Positions 45,506-57,079 are shown, counted from the first letter of the stretch. The stretch is 64,000 nt of DNA from Ligustrum vulgare (GCA_963555705.1 OY743190.1:37492929-37556928); one strand, 5' to 3'. Numbers and translations are program-made. The notes: generated by a model from the sequence alone, not told the origin.

Positions 45506-46376
45506 TAAGGATCGGAGGGAATCCGCGTGATATTGATTCCAGCAAGAAAGCGCGGAATAGAATAATGGAAAAGAGGGAACAAGAGTTTATGCGCCGTTTA
45601 CTTTCTTGATAAAAGGAAGATTTGATGATGACGGGATTTGAGATATGGAATATTTTCTTGGATTTTTGGGTACTGATATTTTGATATAATAATCAAGGTA
45701 TAGAAATAATACGGGGATACGTGAAAGTGAAATAATGACTGTATTGAATCAGGATTAATAAGTTTGTGCAAGTGAAAGGAATACCTTACGGGAAATGTTA
45801 TGATATTTGAGTTAAGAATTTTAATTATTTGGGAGATATTTGTTTATTGAATTTTGCAGAAATTTTGGGTTACAAATATTGGAAAGATAAACTGATGATT
45901 ATGTTGATATGTGAATAACATGTTTGGGTATATTACATAGAGAATATTCAGGTAATCGTTTTAATTATTTTGGGATATTTGGTGATAAGAAGAAATGACA
46001 AATTATTATGGTATGATATGTTAGTAAAGATTTATTGAAATTTTAGAGATATTAATACGAATATTTGAGGTTACATGATACGATGATAAGTGACAGGTTA
46101 CATGAGTACTACAAGATATGATGAAATATCACATACGATTGGAAATTTTCATTTTGAGTTAGAATTTATGAGTAGACACATATGTCTATTATTGATAAGA
46201 AAAATACATGTTCTTAAGAAAACAAAGAGATGATTTAGTAAAAGTCCAGTGGGTTAGATATTATAATGATGAGATTACTAAGAGAAAGAAGAGAAGAGAT
46301 TCTGATTAAGTGTTCAGAAATCATAAGATCAAGTAAGTTTAATTTCGAGGACGAAATTATTTTAAGGGGGTAAGTT
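45506..46376 (+). other. 3' internal region and PPT of element H, copy 2
   Basis: Equivalent of 38849-39719, with the polypurine tract TTTTAAGGGGGTAAGTT just before LTR 3. No gene is supported. Confidence 0.65.
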
Positions 46377-48211
46377 TGTAGCGACCAAGAATTTTTACGC
46401 GATTAATAATTATTTTAATAGAAAATCGTGTCGCTACTATTTCACCCATTTTTATTAAGTAACGCCGCGACGTATTCGTATAGCCAAGTCAAGAAATAAT
46501 CGAGATCGTTCGATTTTAAATTAAATTCCGAATTTCTAAAAAATATCTCCATTCTCTTGATTTAAAGTATATTAAGTCCAAGTACTTAATTCAATGTTAT
46601 CCCAATATTTATTTATACAAAAATTATTTTTATTATTGAAATTAAGAAAATATATGCAAGCATGAGAGGTTCCATTATATATAATAATTATGAGAATCTT
46701 AATTTAATAAATATGGAAAAGTATATGAATGGTTGATAGACTCCATTATATGTAATCATGAAGAGCATAATATTTGTATAAATATGGAAAAGTATATGAA
46801 TGAATTATATACTCCATTATATGTAATCATGAAGAGCATAATATTTGTATAAATATGGAAAAGTATATGAATGATTGATAAGACTCCATTATATGTAATC
46901 ATGAAGAGCATAATATTTGTATAAATATGGAAAAGTATATGAATTAATTATATACTCCATTATATATAATCATGAAGAGCATAATATTTGTATAAATATG
47001 GAAAAGTATATGAATGATTTATATACTCCATTATATATAATCATGAAGAGCATAATAATTGTATAAATATGGAAAAGTATATGAATGATTGATAGACTCC
47101 ATTATATATAATCATGAAGAGCATATTATTTGTATAAATATGGAAAAGTATATGAATGGTGCTTTACTTTAAGAAAATGATGTGTTAAAATTAATAGAAT
47201 TGAATGATTATGTTTACAATATGCCAACTTTATACATCTATTTAAACCCATCTCTTTTACACACAACTCTACACATATACACTTATTTCCAATCTCTTGA
47301 CAAAATCCACAAGTAAGAGAAATTCAAGGTGGTCAAGAAAGTTTTGGTCCATTTACTACTACACTTCATTTTAATCTTTTAAAAGGTAAGTATATCTTAT
47401 GTTTTTATGAAAAGTAAGTATGTTTTTATGAAAGGTAAATATACCTTATGTTTTTATGAAAAGTAAGTATGTTTTTATGAAAGGTATTACCTTATGTTTT
47501 TATGAAAAGTAAGTATGTTTTTATGAAAGGTAAATACACCTTATGTTTTTAAGAAAAGTAAGTATGTTTTTATGAAAAGTAAAATACATTATGTTTTTAA
47601 GAAAAGTAAGTATGTTTTTATGAAAAGTAAAATACATTATGTTTTTAAGAAAAGTAAGTATGTTTTTATGAAAAGTAAATATACCTTATGTTTTTACGAA
47701 AATGTTTGGATCATTGCTATGAAATCAATCTCACAAGATTGCTATGGGTCTCATATGATATGTTTATGATTATGCTAAGGGGACCGGAGTTTAGTAGCGC
47801 TACACATAAGAATTCTTGCCATAAAAGTTCGGTAAAATTCTTGTGTCTCTCTTTGTTTATGAGGATTTCGATCATATCCTATGTTATGATGAAAATGATC
47901 TATATGCTTTCAAAAGAAAATTATGCTTGGTATACTTACTGGGATTTTATAAATCTCACTCCACGATATTTACCATTTTCAGATAATTGAAGGTTCGAGG
48001 CGGTCAACATGGAAGTGGCAAAAGTGGTTAAGATTGATGAGATAATTATGTTGAACTTTATGTAAGAAAATTATGTTCTATTTTTATTCACAAATTAAAT
48101 TATGGGATTCTAATTATTCTTTTGAATAATTTTACATTACTATTTAAGTCTAGATAATATGATATGAGTCACTTTTAGTGGCACTCGAATGGTCGAGAAT
48201 TCGGGTCGTCA
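46377..48211 (+). repeat. LTR 3 of element H
   Basis: 1835 bases, near identical to LTR 1. It is followed by AAGGGTA at 48212-48218, repeating the seven bases before LTR 1. Confidence 0.93.
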
Positions 48212-48967
48212 AAGGGTAACTCCAACCATTTCCATGCTTGCACGATAATTCAAGAGATGATCATCAGGGTCACCTCTTCTAGAATATTTGATAATTCATT
48301 ACATCTCAAAGTCAAATGGAATGGGATATTGGTGAATACCTTCAGAGGAAGGGCTGATCTCTTTGTTATCATATATTTCATATGAATGAATTATGGTCCG
48401 ACATTTTTTTCAATGTGGGGATGTGCTTGGCCATACGGTTGCTGGTTAGGTCTATCTTATGAGGTGACAAAGTCTAACCATAATATGGCCTTGAATAAGT
48501 AGGTGGAATTCCCTGTGCTTGAGAGTGAGCTTCCGCAACCCTTCTCTTACACCTGTTTCTAGGCACTTGCGCTTGAGGATGAGCTTCTTCAGCCCTCCTT
48601 TCATACTTATTTCTAGGTTCTTATGTTTGAGGACAGGCTTCTATATGGTATTCAGGGGGGAAAGTTTCGATTCATCTTCTTCTGCATGAGACTGCATGGA
48701 GTCTATTTCCACATCACTTGAAGGTATGAGGTAATAATTTGAAGTGTCTATACCAGAGGATCGATTCCTTGGTTTATTTCATAGATGATGCGGAGATATA
48801 GTAGGATAATTTGCATTTATCATCTCATCATGTAAGCATTCATGGCTATTTTTTGCACAATTTGTTGGCTTTGCTTCTCTACCATCTGTGCCGCTAGGTG
48901 AATCATATTTCTCATTAAATGTTGACTTCATGCCTGCATGGTGGATCATACCAAGATACCTCATCAT
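48212..48967 (-). pseudogene. N-terminal gag of element B, right of the element H insertion
   Basis: Minus-strand reading near 48270-48212 gives RRGDPDDHLLNYRASMEMVGV, which continues in frame into TLTLKYNAF at 33061 once element H and one repeat copy are removed. Further right is N-terminal gag leader with stops (open frame 48967-48779, no domain). This was the disrupted target gene. Confidence 0.75.
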
Positions 48968-49207
48968 TGGTATTATGTTGTTAGTCCCTACTTCTTAGTG
49001 GGATAGCGTCATTGTTGCTTTTTCTCATGGTGGATATGAATTTGAAGTTATTCTTTCTTCAAGATCACGTAACTTTAATTTCAAAAGTTTGACCCTTCTT
49101 CAAGGTTTCTTAGGACATTTTTTACTCTTTTTCAAGAGGTTCTTTATCCTTTTCAGGGTTCTTTGTATGCCTTTTACCAATCTTTTTCAATAGAAGATGC
49201 TAAAATT
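48968..49207 (-). other. Untranslated leader of element B
   Basis: Lies between the gag remnant and the LTR. No clear primer-binding site is readable, so it is degenerate. Confidence 0.45.
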
Positions 49208-49590
49208 TGACTACAAAATTGGCTAGACCTTGGATCAACACGTCTCAGCTCCTCCCCTTTGAACATGTAAACTTTACTGGGCAGTTGGACAAACGAAGTT
49301 AACAGGCAATGGAAACTGGGGTGGCTTCTATTCGCACTTCGATGCTGAAGTAAAGACTTATTATGAGTGAAATATAATTGGATGCAGGAAATATGTGTTC
49401 AAAAGAGAGAAATTAGAGTGAGAGTATGAGTATCGTGTGTAATGTGTTAAATTATTGACCTCTTCCTTTGTGGCAATTGCAATCTATTTATAGGAATCGT
49501 CATCCAAGATCATGACACATGTTACTCTTAACACATGGATGAACTCCATCCCTTCATGAGGTAAACCATTTCTTTGGTAATAATATTACC
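49208..49590 (-). repeat. LTR of element B (5' LTR side)
   Basis: Homologous to 15612-15992. On the minus strand it ends TTTTGTAGTCA. CTATTTATAG near 49495 is a TATA-like box read from the minus strand. The outer edge is not clear; similarity fades around 49590. Confidence 0.65.
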
Positions 49591-50243
49591 TTCCATCATA
49601 GGATTGCGACTACTGTCATAGAATAACTCTCTCCATTAAAGATGTTAGATCAAGATTTCCCTTGCAAAAAAGTTACGTCTCTCCAACACTTTGAGTATTC
49701 TTATCACCTTTTTGGAGCATGGACTTCGGTTGATGCCAGTCCACTATGTATCGATACTAGTAAGAAAAATAGCTATTTGGGAAAGCTACAATGTTATTAG
49801 GAATTTATTGGTCTTATCATTAGTATAACTCTCATTAAAGTTTTGGAATCTAAATTATAAAAATGGATAATATCAGAAATCTTAAAATTTAAGAAGCTAG
49901 AGATAGTAATATCTTATAAAGGACAAAGGTTTCTTTTACTAAATGATAGACATTTTAGATAATTTATACTATGTGTATAATAACAGAATTTCTAATAGAA
50001 CCTTCATTACTAGCTCAGTTACATGTATAAGAGCTGTTAAGCATTTATCCGCATGTATCGATACATGATACATGACAGTTATTTAGTGACCGTTAAAATT
50101 TAAAAGTTAGTTGGTTAGACAAAACTAGTAACAAGTGTCGATACATAAAACATAACTTTTATAGAAACACGCGTAATTTACATATGTATATTATTTTAAA
50201 GCCGCTACCGAAGTTTTTACATTACTCCAAAAAAAACCTCGTA
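49591..50243. other. Unassigned spacer
   Basis: No gene is supported. It contains TATCGATAC-type palindromes near 49749 and 50057, and a related GTCGATACA near 50138. Confidence 0.5.
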
Positions 50244-50768
50244 CTACATATTAGTGAAATTAAAAACATCCGTGTAAACTAGCTCAAATGTGCTTACATC
50301 ATAATATTCGACTTTCATTTTAGTATATTCATAACGATATAAAAAGGGATGATCTGGAGGGTAACTCCAAATCTCAGTCTCCGTGGTGTACATATATGTC
50401 AGGCCATCCTCTGAAGCTTTCCACCCTTGAGAAGTTGATTTAAAATACTCACGATCAAGCATATGAAATAAAACATGAAAATATGAATACAATGGTATTC
50501 AACAAGTAACAAGATTTTCAATTTTAAAACATGAATTTCAAGAGGGCCCGTATTACAAAAAAATATGTTATCCCATTTGAGCAATAACTCCAGCAGGACT
50601 TACAATCCCGATCATATATTTCAAGTAGGAATGAATTTCCCGTAATTCAAGCAAGTCAAGAGCCATAAGGTGTAAGGTCAAGAGGGATAACCAAATGAAA
50701 TGTAATAATGCAAGAAAAGATTTCAAGAGGACAAGAACAAGATAAAATAATTTTGCACGAAGTAGCAT
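50244..50768 (-). other. Possible exon fragments of an unknown gene
   Basis: Two minus-strand open segments. 50768-50568 is strongly hydrophobic (LFYLVLVLLKSFLALLHFIW, membrane- or signal-like). 50492-50244 is aromatic-rich (GWKASEDGLTYMYTTETEIW, then YRYEYTKMKVEYYDV) with ordinary codon use and ends at a stop. I do not recognise the family. They could be host exons separated by an intron, or chance frames. Confidence 0.25.
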
Positions 50769-50944
50769 TTTAGACTATTGCAGTGTTACTTCCCTTGTTT
50801 AGAACCAGAAAATCAAGACGAAACAAAATTATCAAGCTTCTATCATACTAAATTAAATGGAAGTATCGATACATATTCAGGTATCGATACTTATAAGAAA
50901 ACAATAGTTCTAGTTTTGTGATGTCAAAATGAGAAATTTTTTTA

Positions 50945-51509
50945 TTGATTTTCCATGTGTCACAATAAATACATCTATGATCTTCTTCTTAAAGTCAAAA
51001 TGACAGGTGTTAAATCAATAACAACTCCCATCAACAACTCCTCTACTCTTTGCCTTCAAGATGGTTCTCCCTCTCTTGACGCCACACTTAATAGAAAAGT
51101 GGTTGGTGCTCTACAATATCTATCCCTTACCCGTCCTGACATTTGTTTTGCTGTAAATAAATTATCTCAATTTATGAGCAGCCCATCTGAAACTCATTGG
51201 ATAGCAGTTAAGCGTATCCTTCGTTATCTCAAACACACAATTCATCATGGTCTAAATCCTCCACTCTCTCCTTGTCTATTTTTACTGATTTGGATTGGGT
51301 TATCAACATTGATGATCGTTCCTCCACATCCTCTTATATTCTATATCTTGGTTCCTCTCCTATTTCTTGGTGTTCAAAGAAACAAAGAATCATTGCACGA
51401 TCCTTAACTGAAGCTGAATATCGTTCACTTGCCACTTGCTCCTCTGAAGTTCTATAGGTTTGCAATCTTTTATCTGAATTTCGTATTTCTCTTCCTTCCA
51501 CTCTGTTGG
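50945..51509 (+). pseudogene. Ty1/copia RT-RNase H remnant (element K, left part)
   Basis: The end of copia RT ([48 protein letters not shown]) leads into RNase H ([39 protein letters not shown]). There is a frameshift around 51270 and a stop at 51455-51457. The N-terminal two thirds of the polyprotein are missing. It breaks at 51509 where an Athila-type LTR is inserted. Confidence 0.88.
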
Positions 51510-53151
51510 TGTAAAATCGCAAGTGCACGATATCGCTAACAAGTAGTAAAAGTTGTCGATCCCACGAGGACTGGTTAATTCGTTATAAATTTACTTCAAT
51601 TCTAAAATTCCAAGACTAAAACAAAAACTAACTGAGAAAATAAAATTGCAAGAGAATTCAAAAACGACAATAATATTGAGAATAAATGAAATAAGCAATG
51701 CAATTAAAATGGAAATAGAAAATTAAACTAAAAGCAATTAATAAAAGCAAGAAACAAAGTTGTGGGTTTTGTAACAATTAAGTGAATATCGGGATTAATG
51801 ATTTCGAAGTTATGTTCTAGCTTAATTTCTCATCTCAAGTTGTTTTCTAAAATTGTATTTGATCGAATTCACGCATATATCTAACCCTCTCTTGAGTTCA
51901 AATTAGGCTTATTTAACTAAGTCAACCATGTATCTCTACAGCAGGTCAGAGTTCTCCTTAGCTAAATGGATTAAATCTCCTAGAAATTCATAAGTGATCA
52001 TAAGCAACCACAAATTCATATCTCTATCTTTTTGTTGAAATTGTCAGATTTTATTACGTGATCTAATTGTTAACTCACCTCTCGGATTATGAAAACAATC
52101 ATTAAATTATGAATTGGAGATCAAGCAACTCAAGCATTAAACGCAATAATAAAATCAATACGTGAAAATAAAATACCAACTTGAGAATTAAAATTAAACT
52201 AAAAAGATTAAATCTACATCATCAATTCCGATTATAAAATTTAGCTACTCATGTTCTTGAAATAAAAAACAATAAATACTGTAAACAAAACCCGAAATTT
52301 GGAGAATTGAAGAATTAACATCATCCCCTTGCACCACCAAAATCACCTCAGCCGTATAACAATTTTTATCCACAGTCGCTTGTCAAATTGTTGCACAACC
52401 GAGTAACCTCCAAAAAAAGAATCCAGCCGTGTGACCCCTTCTTCACCAATTTGTCTCTCTAGCCATGTATATGTGTATATATCTAATTCTCCAAAATCAG
52501 CCGACCACTCTCAAGGTAACCACAATTCTTGTCCCCTCCAAAGTGCTGTCGTTTTCCAATTAAATTCCCTCCGGCTGCTCTCCCCTTTGTAACCTCTCGG
52601 CTGTGTCTCTTTCTTTTTATTCCCAACTATATCACACAGCTTTAATTCTTCCCAAGCAGCTCCCTTTCTTTATTTGATCCACAGTCGTCTCTCTCCAATG
52701 TAAGCCAGCCGCACCCTTGTGTGTGTATATATCTCTCTCAATTCTCCCCTGGCTGCTCACTCTCTTGGTTGTGTCCTCTTTTTTTTTCTCTTTAATTCAC
52801 TAGGCTGCTTTACCTTCAAACCAGCAATGTGTGTGTATATATATACACACAAATCAATCATAAGGCTCAAATCAAATATATTTTTATTTAAGCCTCTAAA
52901 TTCTTCCAAATATGATAAGTTGGTCCTTGAGTCTTCATTTGTGCAATTAAGCTCTTGAGTTTCAAAACGTCTTCGATTAGCTCCACGTTTCATCCAAAAT
53001 TGAGTTTTTTCTCCAATTTCTCATTTTTCTTGATTTTGAGATAAAACCCGAAATAATGACAAATAATAACAATTAAATAGAATTTATTCAAGAAAAGCAA
53101 AATAATATCCTAATTTTGACAAATAAATAAGTGTATAAAATAAACTTATCA
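51510..53151 (-). mobile_element. Athila-type solo LTR inserted in copia element K
   Basis: On the minus strand it starts TGATAAGTTTATTTTATACA and ends TCGTGCACTTGCGATTTTACA: 1642 bases of LTR with no internal region. Copia RNase H sequence continues on both sides (LPSTL on the left, YLSHNPVFHS on the right). A clean five-base duplication is not visible. Open frames around 52719-52993 are low complexity. Confidence 0.8.
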
Positions 53152-53389
53152 TACTCCTACCATCTTTTATATCTATCTCACAATCCAGTTTTTCACTCTC
53201 CCATGAAACACATTGCAATTGATTATCACTTTGTTCGCACCCATGTCGTAAATAGCACTCTTCGTGTATCCTACATCCTTACCCAAGATCAACTTGCAGA
53301 CATTCTAATAAATTCATTAACACCATCAAGGTTTGAGCACTTACGTCCAAGATTGGCGTCTCCAATGGATCCTCCATCTTACGGGGGCC
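53152..53389 (+). pseudogene. Ty1/copia RNase H C-terminus (element K, right part)
   Basis: YLSHNPVFHSPMKHIAIDYH, then VRTHVVNSTLRVSYI and QDQLADILINSL, the conserved end of copia RNase H. A G-rich PPT (ACGGGGGCC) precedes the LTR. Confidence 0.88.
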
Positions 53390-53596
53390 TGCTAAGGAAA
53401 CTATTATTGAAGATAAATCAGAATCTTCTTGATTATGATCTCCACAATATTCATGTATATCATTTATCTCTTTGCATCTCTTCCATAGATAAACATCATA
53501 GTTTCCTAGTGCCAGTAGAATAGTTTGTATATAAATATATCTTGTACTCTTCATTGAATATATGAAAAAGATTTTCATTCCTCCATATTATTATCA
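53390..53596 (+). repeat. 3' LTR of copia element K
   Basis: Starts TGCTAAGGAAACTATTATTG after the PPT, contains CTTGTACTCTTCATTGAATA and ends about TTATTATCA. The end is approximate. No 5' LTR is present. Confidence 0.6.
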
Positions 53597-54179
53597 CTAT
53601 TTTCTTGTTCAATATAATTCAATTGTGCTAGAACTCTCTCTTGAAATGAGAGCAAAAGAATCGAACAGACCTTGTAAGTTGATAGATTTTCAATTAACAG
53701 GCATGATGATTTGATTGGTTTCTAGTGAAACGCAAGTGACTCAGTTATTAGTCTATTTCATAAATATTAACCTTGCAAGGTGAATAACTGTGTATATTTT
53801 TTCAGATATTGCTCTTGCTAAGATTGAAGATGATAAGTGATTGTCGTTAGGAGGAACGTGATAAAAGCAAAGTGGAGAATAAGTCTCTTCTCCATGTCTA
53901 GTAAAAAAAAATTCAATCCAACCTTGACATGATAGTAAGACATGATCAAATAACTGCATCAACATGAGTAGTGGGCCGTGATGAAAAAAATTAAGTTTTA
54001 ACATACTTTATAATTTTATAGTTTCATAAAATTGGTTGTCAAAAAATTCTGTTCACTACAAATTTTGCTCCAAATTAAAAATTGAATTGAAGATTCCCAG
54101 AATCTCAGTTCCTTTTAAATATATAGATATAGATATAAATAGATATAGATTTTAATGGTCATATACAAATATTTGATTG

Positions 54180-54460
54180 ATTAAGATAAAACATATGTTT
54201 ATAATTATTGTGATTGATGTTATTTAGAAAATCTGGAGAAAATGTTAAGTATTGGATGCAAATGCAGAAGTTTCGAGTTAACATATTACGATCATGTAAA
54301 AACAACATTTGGTTCGAGCTGGTTAGCTTGAAGTGCGATTTAGAAAATAAATGTTGAACTTAATGATATATCATACAAAGTATATCTAGAGGGTGAACCT
54401 AATTTGATAGCAGATATTGATTCATTGATAAATTGCAAGATATTGTAATACAACAACATA
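54180..54460 (+). repeat. Diverged direct repeat, copy 1
   Basis: Shares blocks with 55190-55450: GGAGAAAATGTTAAG, GAGTTAACATA against AAGTTAACATA, GATCATGTA, TTAGCTTGAAGTGCGATT against TTAGCTTCAAGTGCGATT, and AAAGATATTGATTC-type ends. Noncoding, family unknown. Confidence 0.75.
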
Positions 54461-55189
54461 TTTATTATTGGAAATTACATTATTGGAATTAGTGTTTATA
54501 TACAAATGTTATAACTTATTTATTTATATATATTAAAGAAGAACAACCATCAAAAGATTTTCCAGACTAAAATACCTTCTAAAAATGGATTGATGCATTT
54601 ATGTCGTTTGTTTATAAATTCTATACTAATCGAAAATGAAATACGTGAAAAATAATCAAACTTCATCTAAATTAATACATTTGGCCATTTAAAATTAAAA
54701 TCCATTGAAAAATTAATTTTTGCAATGATTAAGAAACTTTAAAATTATGGATTTTGATTTTTTTTTTCACTGTGCATTAATTGTCCTCCACAATAATTTT
54801 AAAAATACAATCTCTTAAATCTTGATTAGTATTGGGAATATATATATATTATCAAAACAAATATAAGATTAATTTTAATAATTTTCTAAAGATTATATGC
54901 TCTATCTAAAATTTTTGATATAATTTCTTGACCTTCAACGTTGCCCAATTGTCACATCATGATAATTGTAAGATTTGCGTAAACCCCTGTGTGATGTGAA
55001 TTAAAATCTGAGTAATAATCTAAATCAAAGTCAATAATCAATTTCAATCACAAATTATATGGGATCAACGACTTTTCAACCACACATCTTATCTACTTTT
55101 ATCAAAATCTATCAAAAATTTGATATTAATTTAACTACTTGAGTTTGTAATAATAGTATAATTTTACTGGTAATAAAAAAGTATATGAT

Positions 55190-55450
55190 GAATTAAGATT
55201 AAATATACGTTTATAATTGTTGTGATTGATATTTTTGAAAAATATTGGAGAAAATGTTAAGGCAAATGCAGTGGTTCCAAGTTAACATACAAGATCATGT
55301 AGTAACAACATGACTCGAGCCGATTAGCTTCAAGTGCGATTCATAAAAATGTGGAATTTAATGGTATATTGTACAAATGATATATAGAGCGTGAATCTAA
55401 TTTGACAAAAGATATTGATTCGTCGGGTATTGTATTACAATAACATTAAT
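55190..55450 (+). repeat. Diverged direct repeat, copy 2
   Basis: Partner of 54180-54460, about 1 kb downstream in the same orientation. Confidence 0.75.
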
Positions 55451-55676
55451 ATGATAAAAAATTTCTTTATTACATTATATATACGGACAATATAAATAAT
55501 TCACAATCTCAAGCTTTTAAAGAATTATATATATATCATTATCTTATTCAAGTATTTATATTGTTATATATAATGTATTAAAAAGTTACTTTAATAAAGA
55601 AGATGCTTTCTTTAAAAAAATTACTTTTAAAAAGTAAAAGATTTCCTTAATTAGATTCGACAAAGATTGATGTTTC

Positions 55677-56575
55677 ATTTGAGCTGACACATATTGAAGA
55701 GTAAATTTTTTGAGCAGTGAACTCGGTAATCTCTGAATTCATCAAGAAAACATTGTTCATATAGTTATTTGGTCCTTTGAAATTCTTCATGAAGAGATTC
55801 GTCAAGCTCAATTCCGTAGCAATCATCTTCATTTTGGTAGAAGTCAAAGTTTGCTTCTGAGCTGGTCTCAGATGAATCTTGAACTAAAGATTTTGAAGCG
55901 TTTTTAGCAAAAGCATCAATTTTATTTGCTAAAATTGCATTTCTTCAGGGTTAGTGCATTTTGCAAGGAGTATTAATAACCTACATTTTTCTGCTAGGAA
56001 ATCATCATGTGAATCTTGTAGTTTCTTTGTGGGGAATCCTTCATTTTTTTTAATTGAATCCAAGAATTAACTGGCTTAGGACAACAGTTTTGTTGACACC
56101 ACCATCCTAGCTTAGTGGTACCAGGGAGGCCTTTCGAATTCATAAATTCCATAGGTCCATGGTTCGAAACCCCCTGGGGACGCGTCCACCTCGCGTGGAA
56201 CAAATCCACACCATGCGGTGGACAATTCGCTGTGTTGGCCGAGCCATAAGTACCTCAAAGACTGGTGGCGTCAACAAGTTTGTTTCATGGAATTTGGACC
56301 ACCATTTTACTTTGATTTTTCTAACAATCTCTTTAGGACTAAAAGAATTATTTGTATCTTGAAAAATAAAAAAGTCACAGCAGAGGATCCATGAGACGTT
56401 AAAATTGAGGACAAATTGAAGCAAAACATTTTCTTGAGGCTTAAGGAGTGATTTTGCCTCATTTTTTAAATGATTGAATCCTTGAAGAGAGAGACCGAGT
56501 AAAATATTCTCTTCAAGTCCGAAATAATTAAACTAATTTTGAAACCATTTTGGAAAATTATATTGACAATTTTGG
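55677..56575 (-). pseudogene. Pararetroviral C-terminal region, copy 1
   Basis: Degenerate coding sequence with VKWWSKFHETN (minus strand, about 56319-56287) and NCCPKPVNSWIQLKK (about 56090-56046). It matches the plus strand at 63286-64000 in reverse, forming an inverted repeat. It carries the SINE-like insertion, which the other arm lacks. Confidence 0.7.
56094..56271 (+). mobile_element. tRNA-derived SINE candidate
   Basis: 178 bases absent from the homologous viral arm at 63570-63590. It carries RNA polymerase III box A (TAGCTTAGTGGT, 56108-56119) and box B (GGTTCGAAACC, 56161-56171) at tRNA-like spacing. It is flanked by 12-base direct repeats differing by one base shift, CAACAGTTTTGT (56082-56093) and CAACAAGTTTGT (56272-56283). 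There is no obvious A or T tail. Confidence 0.7.
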
Positions 56576-57079
56576 TGAAATAGGATAAACCAAGAACGAT
56601 TGACTGGCCTAAAAAGAAAACATTAAACCTGGAATCTTAATAATCCAAGAAATTCAAGTGAGAAGAGAAACTTTCTCCTTTTTCAAGGTTCATCTTTTTC
56701 TCTAGCCAAGGGTGTTGTCCCCAGTCGTCATATGGAAACACTTTGCAAATTGAACATTTTGAAAAATCAATATGTTGAGGATTTGTTTATTTTGAGTGTG
56801 AATAATAATCGCTAATCTTGTTTTGAGAATGATTTTTCATATAATTCATGGGGTTTTTGAAGAGTGGAAGGTAAAAAATTGAAAATTTGGAGGAAAAATA
56901 TCCTTTAAGCACTCATTAAGATCAGAGTACTTTTCAACCCAAGAGGGTTCCATATTGAAGATAGAAAAATAATTATTTTTAACAAATTATTGAAAAGGAT
57001 TTTTATTGATTTCTGGATGTTTTCCAGATCCAGCTTGAACAACCTTTTTGTAGTTTAAAGGTTTTGGCTTTTCTGGGGT
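56576..57079 (-). pseudogene. Degenerate pararetroviral linker
   Basis: Between the RNase H region and the C-terminal arm. Several frames hold short viral-like pieces (VVQAGSGKHPEINKNPF near 57050-57000; MEPSWVEKYSD near 56955-56920). No intact frame. Confidence 0.5.

Larger units (their letters stand above)
33062..48211 (+). mobile_element. Three-LTR tandem of a cargo-carrying LTR retrotransposon (element H)
   Basis: Structure: LTR 33062-34896, internal 34897-39719, LTR 39720-41554, internal 41555-46376, LTR 46377-48211. Each LTR is 1835 bases, TGTAGCGACC to GGGTCGTCA. Each internal region begins with an iMet-type PBS and ends with a PPT, so the element reads plus. It has no gag, protease, RT or integrase. 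Each internal region instead has two antisense genes: a LOG-family enzyme and a Cys4 basic protein. A 7-base direct repeat AAGGGTA flanks the whole (33055-33061, 48212-48218). With one copy of it, the gag frame of element B reads straight through the site. Period is 6658/6657 bases with only scattered differences. It must depend on another Ty3/gypsy element for mobility. Confidence 0.93.
53597..55676. other. AT-rich spacer with diverged direct repeats
   Basis: No gene is supported; the 53753-54004 minus frame shows no known domain. It contains a diverged direct repeat pair (54180-54460 and 55190-55450). Confidence 0.5.

Noticed and set aside
33062..48211. Two ordinary host LOG genes in a segmental duplication
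   Set aside because: The duplicated unit is bounded exactly by LTR ends, with primer site and polypurine tract in the right places and a direct repeat around the whole. An assembly artefact duplicating one unit cannot be excluded from sequence alone.
53753..54004. 83-aa minus-strand frame as a host exon
   Set aside because: No recognisable family, no convincing splice context and no support from neighbours.
56094..56271. Functional tRNA gene
   Set aside because: Box A and box B are present, but the flanking bases do not form acceptor, anticodon and D stems of a tRNA, and the unit is flanked by target-site repeats.
56159..56424. Frames across the SINE-like element as a fused viral protein
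   Set aside because: The homologous arm at 63500-63600 reads through without this segment, so the fusion is created by the insertion.
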